Below are positions 1-11,755 of a DNA stretch of 64,000 nucleotides, piece after piece. A program made the translations under genes and the position numbers. Position 1 is the stretch's first letter. Each line of letters starts with the position of its first letter. The notes below the pieces were generated by a model. The model worked only from the letters and a program-made list of their open reading frames with translations, was not told the origin of the DNA and ran no database searches. The stretch lies in assembly GCF_049243985.1 (NCBI RefSeq), contig NC_135386.1, positions 8,271,501-8,335,500 of the forward strand. The letters run 5' to 3'. This stretch comes from Paroedura picta (Eukaryota > Chordata > Lepidosauria > Squamata > Gekkonidae).

Positions 1-763
1 CACACCCAGTATTCATGGGCTGTCTCTTTCTTGCTCTAATAATGAATTAAACTCCCGAGTTGACTTGGAATACATGGGAAGTGTCCTCATTCTGTGGGGA
101 CTAGGTTGACACTTGAACAAAAGGGTGAAATTCTGTTGAATCGTGTTCTTCGGATATGCAGAATTGCTCTAGAATGTTGTCTGTCACAGCATTGCATGAG
201 TTGTTTCCCCTTTATTCTCAGTCCTTTGGGTCTAACGAAATATCCTCAAATGCCAGTCAGAACAAGAGTCAGTGAGGTTCCTTCCCGTGTAACGTTAAAT
301 GAATAGATTTTAGGATGCTCCAGTGTTTTCTGCAGCACTCTCCCATGGCAAGTTTTTAATGTCTTCGATGAAGATTCATTTAACAAGCAGGTGACTCTTC
401 ATCTAACAGCGTACATGGATTCTGCTTCCCACATTTCAGAGTGAAATAAGCGCCTTTGTGTTCATTTTATCTCTGAATGACTCTGTTTTCGTCACAGACC
501 GGTGCGGAACCGGAATGAATTTTTGCGCCTTCAATATTGTTGGCGATTACCTCCTCCCGGTCTGTAGTATTTTGTTGCAGGATGGGGGAGGGGGAAAGAT
601 CACAAACCCAGTGGTTTATCTCAAATTTCTTTGGAGCATGCATCAAACAGAATATTCTCTCAGGCCAGACCTGACAAGCGGCCTCACGTCATAACGTGCA
701 CCAGATCCCAAGAGTGTTTTTGAGTCTTTCTTAATCTCCTCGCGGATCTCCTTGTCTTTCCAG
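1..763 (+). other. SECISBP2L: SECISBP2L intron (partial)
   Basis: This is intron sequence upstream of the first SECISBP2L exon in the window. It ends in a pyrimidine-rich tract and the acceptor CAG at 761-763. The short ORFs here match nothing I know. No repeat or RNA gene was recognised. Confidence 0.7.
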
Positions 764-2684
764 AGCCTCTTCAACAAACTAGTGTCCCTAACTGAAGAGG
801 CCAGGCAGGCGTACCGAGACATGGTGGCAGCTATGGAGCAAGAGCAGGAGGAGGCCTTGAAGAACATAAAGAAAGTGCCCCACCACATGGGCCACTCTAG
901 GAACCCTTCCGCCGCCAGCGCCATCTCGTTCTGCAGCGTTATTTCCGAGCCCATCTCGGAAGTGAACGAAAAGGAGTACGGTGAGCGTGTTTCTTAATGG
1001 AACTTGTTTTCTTCCCCCGCCGGCCGTGTCATTCCGCTCAGGCAACTGTCTCATAGGCTAAGTAACCCTTCTGTCCGAGCACAGAAGGAAGTGATATGCT
1101 TAAGGGTCATTGTTGAGGGTTGGCATCTTTCATCTCCCACCCATGTCGCAGCAGGGGGCTCTGCCAACGCCCGGAGCTGCCTGGCGCTGCTGCTTCTCCT
1201 CACTACCTGGTTGCAGGGCCCTCTTTGGAACAGCAAGCAGCAAGGGGTGCTCAGTTTTGGGCACCCCAGTTGAAGAGGGATGTAGACAAAGTGGTGCGTG
1301 TCCAGAGGAGGGCAGCAAAGATGGTGAGGGGTTTGGAGACCAAGATGTATGAGGAAAGGTTGGGGGAGCTTGGTCTGTTTAGCCTGGAGAGGAGGCGACT
1401 GAGAGGGGATCTGATAACCATCTTCAAGTATTTAAAAGGCTGCCATGTGGAGGATGGAGCAGAATTGTTCTCTCCTGCCCCAGAACGAATGGGATGAAAT
1501 TATTTCAACAGAAATTCCGTCTCAACATCCGGAAGAAGTTCCTGACAGTTAGAGCGGTTTCTCAGTGGAACAGGCTTCCTCGGGAGGTGGTGGACTCTCC
1601 AACTCTGGATATTTTTAAACAGAGACTGGAGAGCCATCTGACGGAGAGGCTGATTCTGGGAAGGCTCAAGGGGGAGGCAGGTTACAGTGGATGAGCGATT
1701 GGGATGTCAGTGTCCTGCATAGTACAGGGGGCTGGACTAGATGGCCCAGGAGGTCCCTTCCAACTCTATTATTCTGTGATTCTATCTATGATTCTATGGA
1801 GGAGAAGAACCACCGTTGCCATGTTCTTCACCTCTTGATGGTTGTGTGAATTGGATGGGATGGGGAACGTTAGAGGTAACAAGGAGGGGTGGAGTACACG
1901 GTAGGCAACTTGCTCAAGATCCTTCTTTGCGGTTGTCATTTGTGTGTGTGTGTTCGAAAACCTCGTCAATTCCAGTCATCAACCTCTCAACATTTTGATC
2001 CCGGCAGAAACCAACTGGAGGAATATGGTGGAAACATCGGATGGCTTAGAAACCTCCGAGAACGAGAGAGAGGCAAGCTGTAAAGCTCCCGCTCCGGAAA
2101 AGCCTGACGACGCCACGGTGGCTGGGGCAGAAGCAAGCTCAGCCATGGCAACAGCTGCCAACAAACAGCTCTCTCTAGCCACGGCCGGGATCCCTTCAGT
2201 CGTGGCTCGTGGGAAAGAGGAGGCGAAGCCGGACGACCTGGAATGGGCCTCTCAGCAGAGCACAGACACGGGGTCCTTGGACGGCAGCTGCAGGGATATC
2301 TTGAACTCCTCGATGACCAGCACGACCAGTACCCTTGTCCCGGGGATGCTCGAGGAAGAAGAGGACGAGGACGAGGAGGACGAAGACGACTATGCTCACG
2401 AACCTATATCCGAGGAAGTGCAGCTCAACAGCAGAATTGAATCCTGGGTCTCCGAGACCCAACGGACTATGGAAACGCTCCAGCTCGGGAAGAGCCTCAG
2501 CAGCACCGAGGACGATAACGTCGAGCAAAGCGACGAGGAAGAACTGGAAGCCCCCGAGCCGCTCGACACGGCCCTCGACGGCGAAGAATGGACGCCGGAG
2601 AAGCCGCCGTGCAAATCCCAGCAGAAGCCCGCGGCCGGCGGGCCTGTGGATCCCAAGCGTACCGACTCTAACTATATCCCGTAA
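764..2684 (+). CDS. SECISBP2L: SECISBP2L, last two coding exons (SECIS-binding protein 2-like)
   Basis: These are the 3' coding exons of SECIS-binding protein 2-like. This cytoplasmic and nuclear RNA-binding protein is a paralogue of SECISBP2 and binds SECIS elements of selenoprotein mRNAs. The exons are 764-980 (phase 1 at its end, donor G|GTGAGC) and 2008-2684 (acceptor GGCAG, stop TAA 2682-2684). Recognisable vertebrate SECISBP2L blocks are [71 protein letters not shown] and [20 protein letters not shown]. They match the human C-terminus as I remember it. The Glu-codon split across the junction (G|AA) restores the reading frame. The L7Ae-type RNA-binding domain lies in upstream exons outside the window. 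A run of about 14 acidic residues ([13 protein letters not shown]) precedes the conserved tail. The intron between the two exons holds a CR1 LINE. Identity is very secure. Confidence 0.95.
1245..1801 (+). mobile_element. CR1 LINE, 5'-truncated, in SECISBP2L intron
   Basis: The translation shows the C-terminal end of the CR1 ORF2: [18 protein letters not shown], then [18 protein letters not shown], then [10 protein letters not shown] and FKQRLESHL, with frame changes between blocks. The 3' end has the CR1 signature GGACTAGATGGCCCAGGAGG followed by degenerate ATTCTATG repeats. The element is decayed and its 5' boundary is approximate. Confidence 0.9.
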
Positions 2685-4616
2685 ACGCCAGCGCAAACTC
2701 AGGAAACTTTAATATTTAAAAAAAAACAAAAAACAAAAACGTTAACTGTCGTAAGGATCTGCAGCCATGGCTTCCGCGTGCTTCATCTCAGCGTTTTGCA
2801 CTTTGTCGCGTTTAATATGCGTATTTAATTCACGACATAAATATTTTGGGTAGCTGACTTTCTTCCTTTGGCCCTTACGAACCCCGGAGTATCTGTGTGT
2901 GTTCAAGTGTGATCTCTCTTTTGTCTCCCAAAAAAGGAGGGCTTGTTTGTGGGAACTGTCACTTGGGAAACCCCTTAACATGGTGTTTTTGTTCACGAAT
3001 GCTACTTTACAAATGACCATTTTGCAACCTTTTCAGACTACGAACTTGGCTGGCGCGCTACGGCTGCTTTGGTGGCCGTTCAAGCTGCCTCGGGCTTGAA
3101 CGGCCGCCGAAGCACACAAGCCTAACATGAACTATTTTTAAGCCTGGCAACAGTGACCAATCTGCGCTTTGTCATTGGTATCTTCCCCTGAAAGCATTTT
3201 GCCTTGTGTCATCATGTCCCCGAACGGAGAACAGGACAAACTTATTGGCAGGCAGGGAGAAGTACGTCTGTTAGCAGACCGATCCCGCTTTTGCCGAACG
3301 GCGTAGCCAAACGGCAAGCTCGTTGCAAGTTTCCCTGCTGGCCTCTTATGCGCTTGAGCAAGAACGCTCTTGAAAAGCTGGCCGTCCCCGGTTTAAAAGC
3401 CATTGAGCAAGGCATTCTGGGAAAGAGAGGGGCTACCTCTGACATTGTCAGCAAGGACCACAGAGAAGGGACCCAGTCCCCACAGGGGCTTTCGAGGAGG
3501 GGGTGGGGGGGGTTTCTTTTTGTCTTCATTCAGCCAGTATGTCAGTCCTTTACTTACCTCAGGAATGTGAATACATTTTCATAAATGATATGTAAATATG
3601 GAAAAAAAAAAACCCAAAGCCACACCTCTTCAGCAGACAGTGAGGTGGGTGTTGTGGCTATGTTTAGAAGTGGGGGAAAAGAAGAGGTGGGGGGGGAGCG
3701 TTGGGTGTTTGTTAGCATGCTTCAGACCTGACCGTGTCTTGCCTTGTGCTCTTTTGTAAGCGTGTTTTTTTTTTCCGGTTGTTGAGAACGCGGACCCTTC
3801 CGTTCTGTCGCGTTGCTCACCACAGAGAAACAGATCTCCGGAATGGTAAGAGGTGGGAGTGATTTCATTGAGGAGGGGGGTCGGGACTTCATTGATTTAA
3901 GGAAAAGACGTTCGGGGCTGCTTTACGCTGCCCTTAACGTCCTGCGTGCTTCGAGGTTTTCCAGCTTTGCTCCGTCATAAGCATCGACGAAAGCACCCCC
4001 GAATAAGCTGCATGGATTTTAATATGGTGAATGTAGGGTTTGTTTTTTGAATTCAATGTTAACACAAATCCACATGCGGTGTGAAGTTTGGGACGCCCAG
4101 TAGAGGAAAGAATAGTTCACACTCATTCCTCCTTTCACTTAATCATTTGGGACCAACCCCTTGGAAGCATTTCCAGAGCAAGACTTTTCTATTGGTGGAG
4201 GGGGGGGGGGCTAAAAAAAAAAAGCAATCTGTCTTAAAGAGCTAATGTTGTCACAAAACGTGGGGGTGGGGGGAGCGTAGCAGGAAAGAAAAAATGGCAT
4301 GTGTTAAGGGGTTGTGGGCACATGCTGAACCGGAAGAGGTCTTTTGAAATACCCGTGTGCATCCTGTCACTGTGGCTGGGTGTTCACAAATTGGCCTCCC
4401 CCCAACCCCCCAGTTTTGGAAGGAAGTAACTCAAACGCCTGTCACTTGATTGGGTCCTTTTGAAACACAATCTGAACCTGGATTGTGTTTTAAGATGCTT
4501 GGCGGTTGCTGAAAGGAAAGAAAGCTAGAGCCAACTTCTTGGTGATTGACCAATAAAAGGTTCCGAGTTCCGGAAGGGAAGTCTTGTTACCTCACAGCTT
4601 GTTCCTCGGAAATCCC

Positions 4617-4649
4617 CCCTACCCTACCGTACCCTACCCTACCCTACCT
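4617..4649. repeat. TACCC pentamer microsatellite
   Basis: About six copies of CCTAC/TACCC, one of them changed to TACCG. It lies inside the presumed SECISBP2L 3' UTR, about 60 bp after a candidate AATAAA. Confidence 0.8.
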
Positions 4650-5258
4650 GCAGCAGATCTCTTTGGGGCATGTAGGACGTTAGTCAACAAAGCTGTTCTC
4701 TGTTTTGGTAAGTAGCCACAGCACACTGGTTGGGAAGAAATTGAGATTTCATGCATGTATATGCAGAGAATGCTTGTTTATATATATATTTCATATTAGG
4801 AGAGGTTTTTTCCAGTTTCGTGCAGTGAGGGATGTGTGTGTCCGTAAATATGTTGTCTCCGCTAATACAGCGTCTGTGTCCCATTTCTTTTCTTCTCTTA
4901 AACGCCAAGGTAGTTTTGTGTGCTCTGTAGTACAATTCCTATACCGGCACAGGCGGTGAATTTCTTCCACGCGGAAAGACGGCCATTTCTGCTGCCGCTA
5001 CGCGGGTACAGTTTTTAGGACAAGCTCAGCAAATATTTGTTCCTCTCCTTGTTTAGTGAACTTTATTAGCGGTAAAGTTGCAAGGTGGGGGGGAGGGGGG
5101 GCTGTGGGAGAAAGATGGTGTGACACGTTAGAGGGTCATGAAATTAATTGTTTTGAGGTGACCGGTTAGATAAGTATTTATTGAAAGCCCAGTATTTTTT
5201 GTAGAAATCTCTTCCCGGAAAGCAGAAATACAAGGTAGGCCTGAAGCACAAAGGCCAT

Positions 5259-5395
5259 CAGGGGTAGTCAAACTGCGGCCTTCCAGATGTCCATGGACTA
5301 CAATTCCCATGAGCCCCTGCCAGCGTTCACTGGCAGGGGCTCATGGGAATTGTAGTCCATGGACATCTGGAGGGGCCGCAGTTTGACTACCCCTG
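5259..5395. mobile_element. Palindromic hAT-type MITE (copy 1)
   Basis: The two halves are near-perfect reverse complements around a short loop (GTTCACTGGC). The ends read CAGGGGTAGTC...GACTACCCCTG, which is hAT-like. The core holds TGGACTACAATTCCCATGAG and its complement. This is the first of twelve copies in the window. This copy lies in the presumed SECISBP2L 3' UTR, so the transcript could fold into a hairpin of about 60 bp. Confidence 0.85.
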
Positions 5396-6052
5396 CCCTG
5401 GATAGTCAGACAAGAGTGTGGGTATCTATAGGCTATTACAAAATGACAGTGTGACGTTTAAGATGGCCCATGAACCCCACGAAACCTATTTCACCTGCCC
5501 CGTCCCTGTTTTAAATTTTAAGCGGTGTATTTAACAAGTGGGAATCTTGATCAGTGATTTCTTGCATTTGACCACTGTTTTTAAGAGGGAGAAGGAAGAT
5601 GGTGTACCCTTTTGGCTTAACGCCCTTGTCTGAACACAACACACAAAGGGAACTTGGGATGTACTTTGGGGGGGGGGGGCTATATCTACACAGTGTTGTC
5701 GAGTTGCTCAATTTTAGTCGCATGTGGGCAAAAATGTTTGGGAAAGCTGCTGTTTGCTGAAATTGTCGCAGTGTTTTTTTTCGGGGGGGGGGGTTTAAAA
5801 TGTTTGAAATTGTGCCAATTAATCACGAGATTTAAGTCAATTGTCCAGATTTTAATCACTAATCCATTATATAGCCTTTTAAAAAGTAACAGCCACGTGT
5901 GGAAATTGTACGGCCTTCGGCCCAGTCCTAGCACACAGAAATACTAAGGAAAAAATGTCTACTTAAATCAATTAACAATTTAAAGAAAAGGGCCACAGCA
6001 CCGGAACTGTTCCTGTGTGGTTAAACGTATCGTTTTTTTAAAAAAAGACTGT

Positions 6053-6058
6053 AATAAA
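6053..6058 (+). terminator. SECISBP2L: Candidate poly(A) signal of SECISBP2L
   Basis: This is a canonical AATAAA in an AT-rich stretch before the repeat-rich intergenic DNA begins. An earlier AATAAA at 4552-4557 could give a shorter 3' UTR. Confidence 0.4.
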
Positions 6059-6435
6059 GTAATGTCTGCCAATCTTTGATAACCTTCATGTTTGTAGTAA
6101 CGAAACGTAAAAATTTAAAATAGAGAAATCATTACCAATTGCACCCTAAAGAGATTGCCTGTCCCCCTTTTATGAAGGATTATTGTACTATCATACTGTG
6201 GTTTGTTTGTTTTTTTTAGTAATAACAGCTTTTTGCACTATGTAAATACTAGTGGGGGTTCTTCCATAATGAATTAAAAAAAACATTATTTAAGAAGAAT
6301 AGCGTGGTGGTGCTTTGTCTAGCTGAGTGTATTCTGAATTATGGTAGGGGAACTCCACAGATGAGGCATGGGAGCGCACCTGTAATGCTGCTTGGTCCAG
6401 TGGTGGTCACCGTTGATCTTCCGTGCAGGCCTGTC

Positions 6436-6745
6436 ACAGAGTCATAGAGTCGGGACCTCCAGAGTCATCTAGTCCAGCCCCCTGCAGAAGGTAGAAACTT
6501 CACAACTACCTTCCCACCCGCAGTGACCCTGGTTCCATGCCCAGATGTGCCTTTTCAGAGGTTCTGGCCCTGGTTGAGGTCCAGCAGGCTACCTTGAGGC
6601 CGGGGATTTCTAGCTGGTTGGAAGTGACAGAGCGTAGAGCTCTTTGCGGGGTGTAAGCAGAGAGGTACACCAGGCCCTGACTGCGTATGACCTTAAAGGT
6701 GATTACCAGAACCTTTGGCCTCAGTGGGCCAAAACTGGAGATTCA
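6436..6745. mobile_element. CR1 3' end fragment and an unclassified LINE-like fragment
   Basis: 6436-6490 is the reverse-strand CR1 3' end (GAGTCATAGAGTCGG, then CATCTAGTCCAGCCCCCTGC). 6541-6745 resembles a squamate interspersed repeat with phrases such as CTGGCCCTGGTTGAGG and TGACCTTAAAGGTGA. I recall it as LINE-derived but cannot name the family. Confidence 0.55.
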
Positions 6746-6814
6746 AAGGTCAGTATTTTCAGCTGGAGTTCTCCCAGAATTACAGTCTCCAGTCTTCAGG
6801 GAGTTCTCCTAGAG

Positions 6815-6937
6815 CAGGGTTGGCCAAACTGTGTCTCTCCAGATGTCCATGGACTACAATTCCCATGCGCCCCTGCCAGGGGCGCATGGGAATTGCAGTC
6901 CATGGACATCTGGAGAGACACAGTTTGGCCAACCCTG
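6815..6937. mobile_element. Palindromic hAT-type MITE (copy 2)
   Basis: Inverted-repeat copy with ends CAGGGTTGGCC...GGCCAACCCTG. It is a slightly different subtype (TTGGCCAAACTGTG) from copies carrying TAGTCAAC. It has almost no loop. Confidence 0.85.
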
Positions 6938-7054
6938 AGCAAATGGCCAGAGCAAGACGGCCTATGTCAGTATGACCTGCCGCATTTCCTCACGGCTCCA
7001 TTCCCAAATTCCTAGCGACCAAGGGCGAGGTTTCTTCCACTGCGAGTACAGAAG

Positions 7055-7330
7055 GATTGTTCTATCTGAAAGACCCAGGTTCGAATCCTTCCTCAAATGT
7101 GGAAATTCCCAAGGTGACTCTCGGGCGCGTGAACCTCACAAGGTGGTTGGGTGGGTTAAATGGAGGAGGGGAAGCCCAAAGCATATGCAGCTCTGAGGGA
7201 AAAGGGTGGGATAAAAATGTATATTTATATACCGCTGCGCCTGGCCAGCCATCTCGTGGCGGGTGACAGCAAGGTTAAAACACAATCTACAACAATTAAA
7301 AAACCCAGCCCCCCACACCACAAAACACCG
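7055..7330 (+). mobile_element. tRNA-headed SINE remnant and LINE 3'-end fragment
   Basis: CCCAGGTTCGAATCCTTCC near 7074 is a Pol III B-box-like tRNA remnant, followed by a degenerate body to about 7215. From 7220 the sequence (TTTATATACCGCTGCGCC, then CTCGTGGCGGGTGACAGC) resembles the 3' end of an L2-like LINE. No coding capacity is seen. Confidence 0.5.
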
Positions 7331-7379
7331 CACAAAATCTGTTTCTTAGGGTTGGGGACAGAAGTGGGTACTTAGCAGG

Positions 7380-8740
7380 TTATGATAATAAATTTTACTG
7401 CTTAAATAGCAAAATCCATTGGCACATGGTTGCTGAACTGGGCTCCAGTGACCCTTTGCAAGCAGATTTTGCCCTTCCAGGCAGCAAAACCCACTTGCAA
7501 GGGGGAAAGTCCCTTATTTGGGGGATGTAGAAGAGTTCAGGTCTGAGACGACAGAAACCACAACAGAGAGCAACAGCTGGCAAAAGCCCCAATGAGCAAG
7601 TTGGCTCATCCCCGGGGGCTTTAAACCCACCGCCAGAAGGAGCCGGACTTATTTTTATTTTCGATAGATGTTTGTGCCTTTATTTTATGCTTTGAAGAAT
7701 CACAGAACTCAACCTCTGTTTTGTCCGCCCCCCCCCCCAGGGGACCAGCAGAACATGCAACCCCCCCCCTTAAAAAAAAAAACCCACACGTGCACATGAT
7801 GTTTCATGCACAATCTGGAAGGTCCCCGGGTTTTCTCTGCTCTCTTACCTCCTCCTACAGAATTCCCCACCTGTGAGTATGCTACTATCTATATACGCCC
7901 CCCCCCCCTCCAAACTCCCCTTAAGCTTTAAGGAGGGTTAAAAAAAAGAGGGGCTGGGTAGGGGGTGGGAGAAAGAGGGGGGGAATCGCTCAGAGAAATT
8001 ACAATGATTATTTATTGCTGAATGTCTAGCTCTCCCTAACCCAGAATCGGCTCGGGGGGGGGGGGGGAATAGGGGTCAGCGATGGGGTGGGGAGAAGGGG
8101 CCAAAGCAGCAGAGCAGCCAGGGAGAGGTGGATGCAAATTTTGGGGGGGTTAGGAAAAGCCTTGCTCAGAGACCAATGGCAGGACACATACAAACACACA
8201 CACACACACACACACGCCTGCACCGCCTTCTCCACCACATCTGCACATTGCACATGTCGTTCTCATCGTGCCAGGTTGCCACACCTGTGATCTCGCAGGA
8301 GCACGCTTTCCTGTGCATTGTTATGCATGGGGCAATGTGTGTGTGTGTGTGTGTGTGTGGGGAGGGGGGATCCCTGCGGCACATGCCCGGCCCTTCCCTC
8401 TCCGCCCCTCGGCTCACAAGGCAGCCAATGTGACTGCGGTCTCTCTCGCCCACACGCCGTGCGCTTGCCATGCGGAGGAGCATGTGACGGGAAGCGCTTT
8501 CATGCTCCCCCGGGGAGGAGGTCAATAAAAGCCGGGGAGCTGCTCGCTTTCTCTGCTGGATGCCTGGCTTTTGAGAACAACCCTTGGGGGGGGGGGTCAT
8601 TTCCTACTCCCACTCATTCCCCGTTTTTTTGTGTGGAGAACTTGTTCAGTTTCCCAGCACTGTCAACCTCCAGGTGGTGGCTGGAGATCTCCCGGAAGGA
8701 CAGCGGGTCTCCAGGCGGCAGTTCCCTGGAGAAAATTGGC
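7380..8740. other. Intergenic DNA with CA/GT microsatellites
   Basis: No gene was recognised. There is a (CA)n run at about 8184-8214, a (GT)n run at about 8336-8359, and many poly-G/poly-C runs of 8-12 bases. Overlapping ORFs here are low-complexity artefacts. Confidence 0.7.
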
Positions 8741-8744
8741 TGCT

Positions 8745-9170
8745 TTAAGAGGAGGAGGAGGAGAGTTGGGTTTATACCCCGCTTTTCCCTGCCCGAAGGA
8801 GGCTCGAAGCGGCTTGCAATCTCCTTCCCTTCCTGGCCCCAAGACAGATTCAGGTGGGCAGCTCTGTTGGAATGAAGTAGCCAGACAAAATGTGAGTCCA
8901 AAGGCACCTAAAGGCCAAGAAAGATTTATTCAAGGTGTGAGGATGCATGTTTTTTAAAGGGGCTTCTGGACTCGAATCTTGTCCTGCCTGCAGCAGGCAG
9001 CCTGCGAGGGAGGTGAGGCTGAGGGAGCCATGGCAGAACTGCTCTGTGAGAACAGCCCTAACAGGACTGTGATGAGCCCAAGGTCACCCAGTTACCTGCA
9101 TGTGGAAGAAGAGTGAGGAATCAAACCCGGCTTGGCAGATCAGAAGCTGCCATTCACCTGCCCGTTCCCA
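8745..9170 (-). mobile_element. tRNA-derived SINE (CTT-tailed family), split copy
   Basis: In reverse orientation 8745-8870 matches the SINE 3' part (CCGCTTTTCCCTGCCCGAAG). 8985-9170 matches its middle and head (GAGCCCAAGGTCACCCAG, then GAATCAAACCCGGC as the reversed B box). About 115 bp of another repeat (CAAAGGCACCTAAAGGCC) separates them, so the SINE was probably interrupted by a later insertion. Confidence 0.65.
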
Positions 9171-9249
9171 GGTTCAGTTCCCCAAAATTCTGAGAATTTC
9201 CCTACCCAATTCCCTACCCAATTCTTCAATTTCAAACCACCATCTAGTC

Positions 9250-9385
9250 CAGGGTTAGTCAAACTGCGGCCCTCCAGATGTCCGTGGACTACAATTCCCA
9301 GGAGCCCCTGCCAGCAAATGCTGGCAGGGGCTCCTGGGAATTGTAGTCCACGGACATCTGGAGGGCCGCAGTTTGACTACCCCTG
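9250..9385. mobile_element. Palindromic hAT-type MITE (copy 3)
   Basis: Full-length palindrome flanked by a perfect 8-bp direct repeat ATCTAGTC (9242-9249 and 9386-9393). This is the target duplication expected of hAT transposition. Confidence 0.95.
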
Positions 9386-9393
9386 ATCTAGTC

Positions 9394-10494
9394 AGTGTGG
9401 GGGGGGGGGGGAGGAATAGCAATTTATCAAGTGTGAAATGATACCGAAGAGGAAGGGCTTGTTTATTTCCACAGAAGCAAAAGCAATCTGTGTTGTAAGT
9501 TTTCCATCGTCGAGTTTCCCTGTTGCTGAATGCCCAAGGGATCGCCTTCATCTTAACCCTGAATATTTTAACTCAAAGGCGGCGTTACTGTTGTTTTTAA
9601 CTGTTTTACATTAATTTAAGTTGTTTTTTTTTTACCTTCCGTATATTTATATACTATGTTGTTCACCAGCCTGCCAGGATATAGGCAGTGTCAAAATCAA
9701 ATCAATAAACCCCACATGAGAAAATCCATTTTTTGAGGGGTTGACCCCTTGTTCTTCGCATTTAGAAACATTTTGATGGCAGTCTACATGCTTACCTTCC
9801 TATCTAGACCTTGGAGGAGCAGAACCAAAACATCAAATCCCAAAATCTCACACGCTGTGTTAGAACAGTTAGATCTAATAGCTGCCATTCAGCTGATGAG
9901 CATGGAGGCTGATTCTGTCTTTCCCAATAAATTCTCCCCCCCCCCCCTGGCTTGTCATTTGCTCTTTGTTTTACTTTCCTCAATTTTGCAGTTTAATTCT
10001 TTCCCTTCTTTTTACATTGATTTTCCTGTAAACCAGGAAGTCTCCACGGGCTGGTAGAAAAAGCCTTCCTACCCCATCCTTTTGTTGGTTTTTAAGAAAT
10101 TGCACGAGGGGGTTATGCTCTGAATTAGAGAACAACGAAAATTCAGAATAAGCGTGTGATGGCTTCCAGGACTTGACAGTGTATCTATCGTTCCACTGCT
10201 GGCAAAAATGTATTTGAGCATGTCTCACCTACTAAGTTTTTATGATGCGTCTGTTTTTTGATGCCATTATGCAGCCTTTTGGTGGAGTCAACCAAATCCA
10301 GATCTAAATCGGCCTGTTTGCACAGTCAGGGCTCTCTCAGAAGGTTTTTGGCTCAGAATCCACAGCAGCTGTGAATACCTTTAGCCACATTCTTTTTTAG
10401 TGTGCAGAACCTGGTTGGCCTCCCTGTTGATTTGCTTGCAGAGGGTACTAAACTGCAGCCGATATTTTACGCACCGAAACCATGATCCAAGCAG
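9394..10494. other. Intergenic DNA, nothing recognised
   Basis: Mostly AT-rich unique-looking sequence. A possible LINE 3'-end remnant at about 9640-9710 ends in CAAATCAATAAA. No credible exon or RNA gene was seen. Confidence 0.6.
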
Positions 10495-10640
10495 GGAGGT
10501 GTGGTGGCTCAGTGGTAGAGCATCTGCTTGGCATGCAGAAGGTACCAAGTTGGACCATTGATGTCTCTTGCTTAAAAGACGTGGTAGTAGCTGATGTGGA
10601 AGACCTTAGCCTTAGGCCCTTGGAGAGCAGCTGTCAGTCA
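10495..10640 (+). mobile_element. tRNA-derived SINE (tRNA-Ala-like head)
   Basis: GTGGCTCAGTGGTAGAGCAT is a strong A-box-type tRNA head. It is followed by CTGCTTGGCATGCAGAAGGT and a decayed B box (CCAAGTTGGACCATTG). It does not fold as a functional tRNA because the B box is broken, so it is read as a SINE. Two related reverse copies lie at 41.3-41.6 kb. Confidence 0.65.
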
Positions 10641-11266
10641 AAATGGATAACATAGACCAGTGATTTGGCTTGTTCGAAGACAACTTTGTGTTGTTTAAAT
10701 TGGGAAATGGAAACCTTTCCCTTCATTCTGATGTTTTAAGGCAAATGCTGCAGTTTGAGATGAGCCCAGAGGAATTGTTGTTTCAGGTTATCTGGCTGAA
10801 ATAAGCAAGACCTACTTGGAACATTGGCTTGCCCCTTTATATTTAAGAAAAGAGCTTTTACCGCTGTCTTTTCCCCTTCTGCTAGTTTTGTCCTCCCCTT
10901 TTTTGGCACCAAAAGCTCCAGCAATAGCCACCCCAGACTTTTATTTCCGATTTGTTCTGTTTTTTCAAAAGAGCGCTTGTTAAAATCTTGCTTCCCATGT
11001 GCGGCGCCCGGTGACAACTAAAACAGACTGTTATCTGTTTCTCCCTACACCACAAGTTTACTCGCTGGTGTCTTTAGGTGGGTGAGTCTTCCTTTTGATG
11101 TCTTTCATTCCCCTTTCATGCCAGCCTCACTGGAAAGATGAGAAAAGAATTCTTCACATCAGGATGGCTCCCTTGAATGAAAGCTTCCAGTAACGGATGA
11201 GGGCTGAATAAAATGAACCTGTTACAGGGCGTTCGACATCTCAGATGGGGGTTCAGTACTCTATAC
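10641..11266. other. Intergenic DNA, nothing recognised
   Basis: No gene, RNA or repeat family was identified. Short overlapping ORFs on both strands lack any recognisable domain. Confidence 0.6.
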
Positions 11267-11402
11267 CAGGGGTAGTCAACCTGTGGTCCTCCCGATGTCC
11301 ATGGACTACAATTCCCATGAGCCCCTGCCAGCAAACGCTGGCAGGGGCTCATGGGAATTGCAGTCCATGGACATCTGGAGGACCACAGGTTGACTACGCC
11401 TG
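11267..11402. mobile_element. Palindromic hAT-type MITE (copy 4)
   Basis: Palindrome with subtype core CAACCTGTGGTCCTCC. Flanking octamers CTCTATAC and TTTTATAC match at six of eight positions, a decayed target duplication. Confidence 0.9.
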
Positions 11403-11502
11403 TTTTATACAGTAGTTAAATTGTTAAAATCAATAAATTAAAAAAGTAAAACAGTTTAAAAATCTCAGCTGGGGCCTCTGGCGTGGTTTAATTGTCATAG
11501 CC

Positions 11503-11755
11503 ATGCTGTATAGCACGTTGGTCAGGCTGTACATGGCGTCCTCTGTGCCATTCTGGAAGCTTCACTTCCAAAAGGACGTAGACAAAATGGAGAGGGTTCA
11601 GAGGAGAACGATGAGGATGATCCGGGGCCTGGGGACCAAGCCCTGTGAAGATAGGTTGAGGGACTTGGGAATGTTCAGCCTGGAGAAAAGGAGGCTGAGA
11701 GGGGACATGCTTGCTCTCTTTAAGTATTTGAAAGGCTGTCACTTAGAGGAGGGCA
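11503..11755 (+). mobile_element. CR1 LINE fragment, ORF2 C-terminal region
   Basis: The translation gives MLYSTLVRLYMASSVPFWK, then DVDKMERVQRRTMRMIRGLG and [18 protein letters not shown]. This is the region between the CR1 reverse transcriptase and the 3' UTR. The CR1 3' end is absent and the copy stops abruptly near 11755. Confidence 0.85.

Larger units (their letters stand above)
2685..6290 (+). other. SECISBP2L: SECISBP2L 3' UTR (inferred)
   Basis: About 3.6 kb follow the stop without another credible ORF. The stretch is AT-rich with many poly-G and poly-A runs. AATAAA occurs at 4552-4557 and 6053-6058, and an ATTAAA-like site lies near 6274. The most likely end is just after 6.05-6.3 kb, because human SECISBP2L also has a long 3' UTR. 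A palindromic MITE sits inside it. The extent is inference, not observation. Confidence 0.55.
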
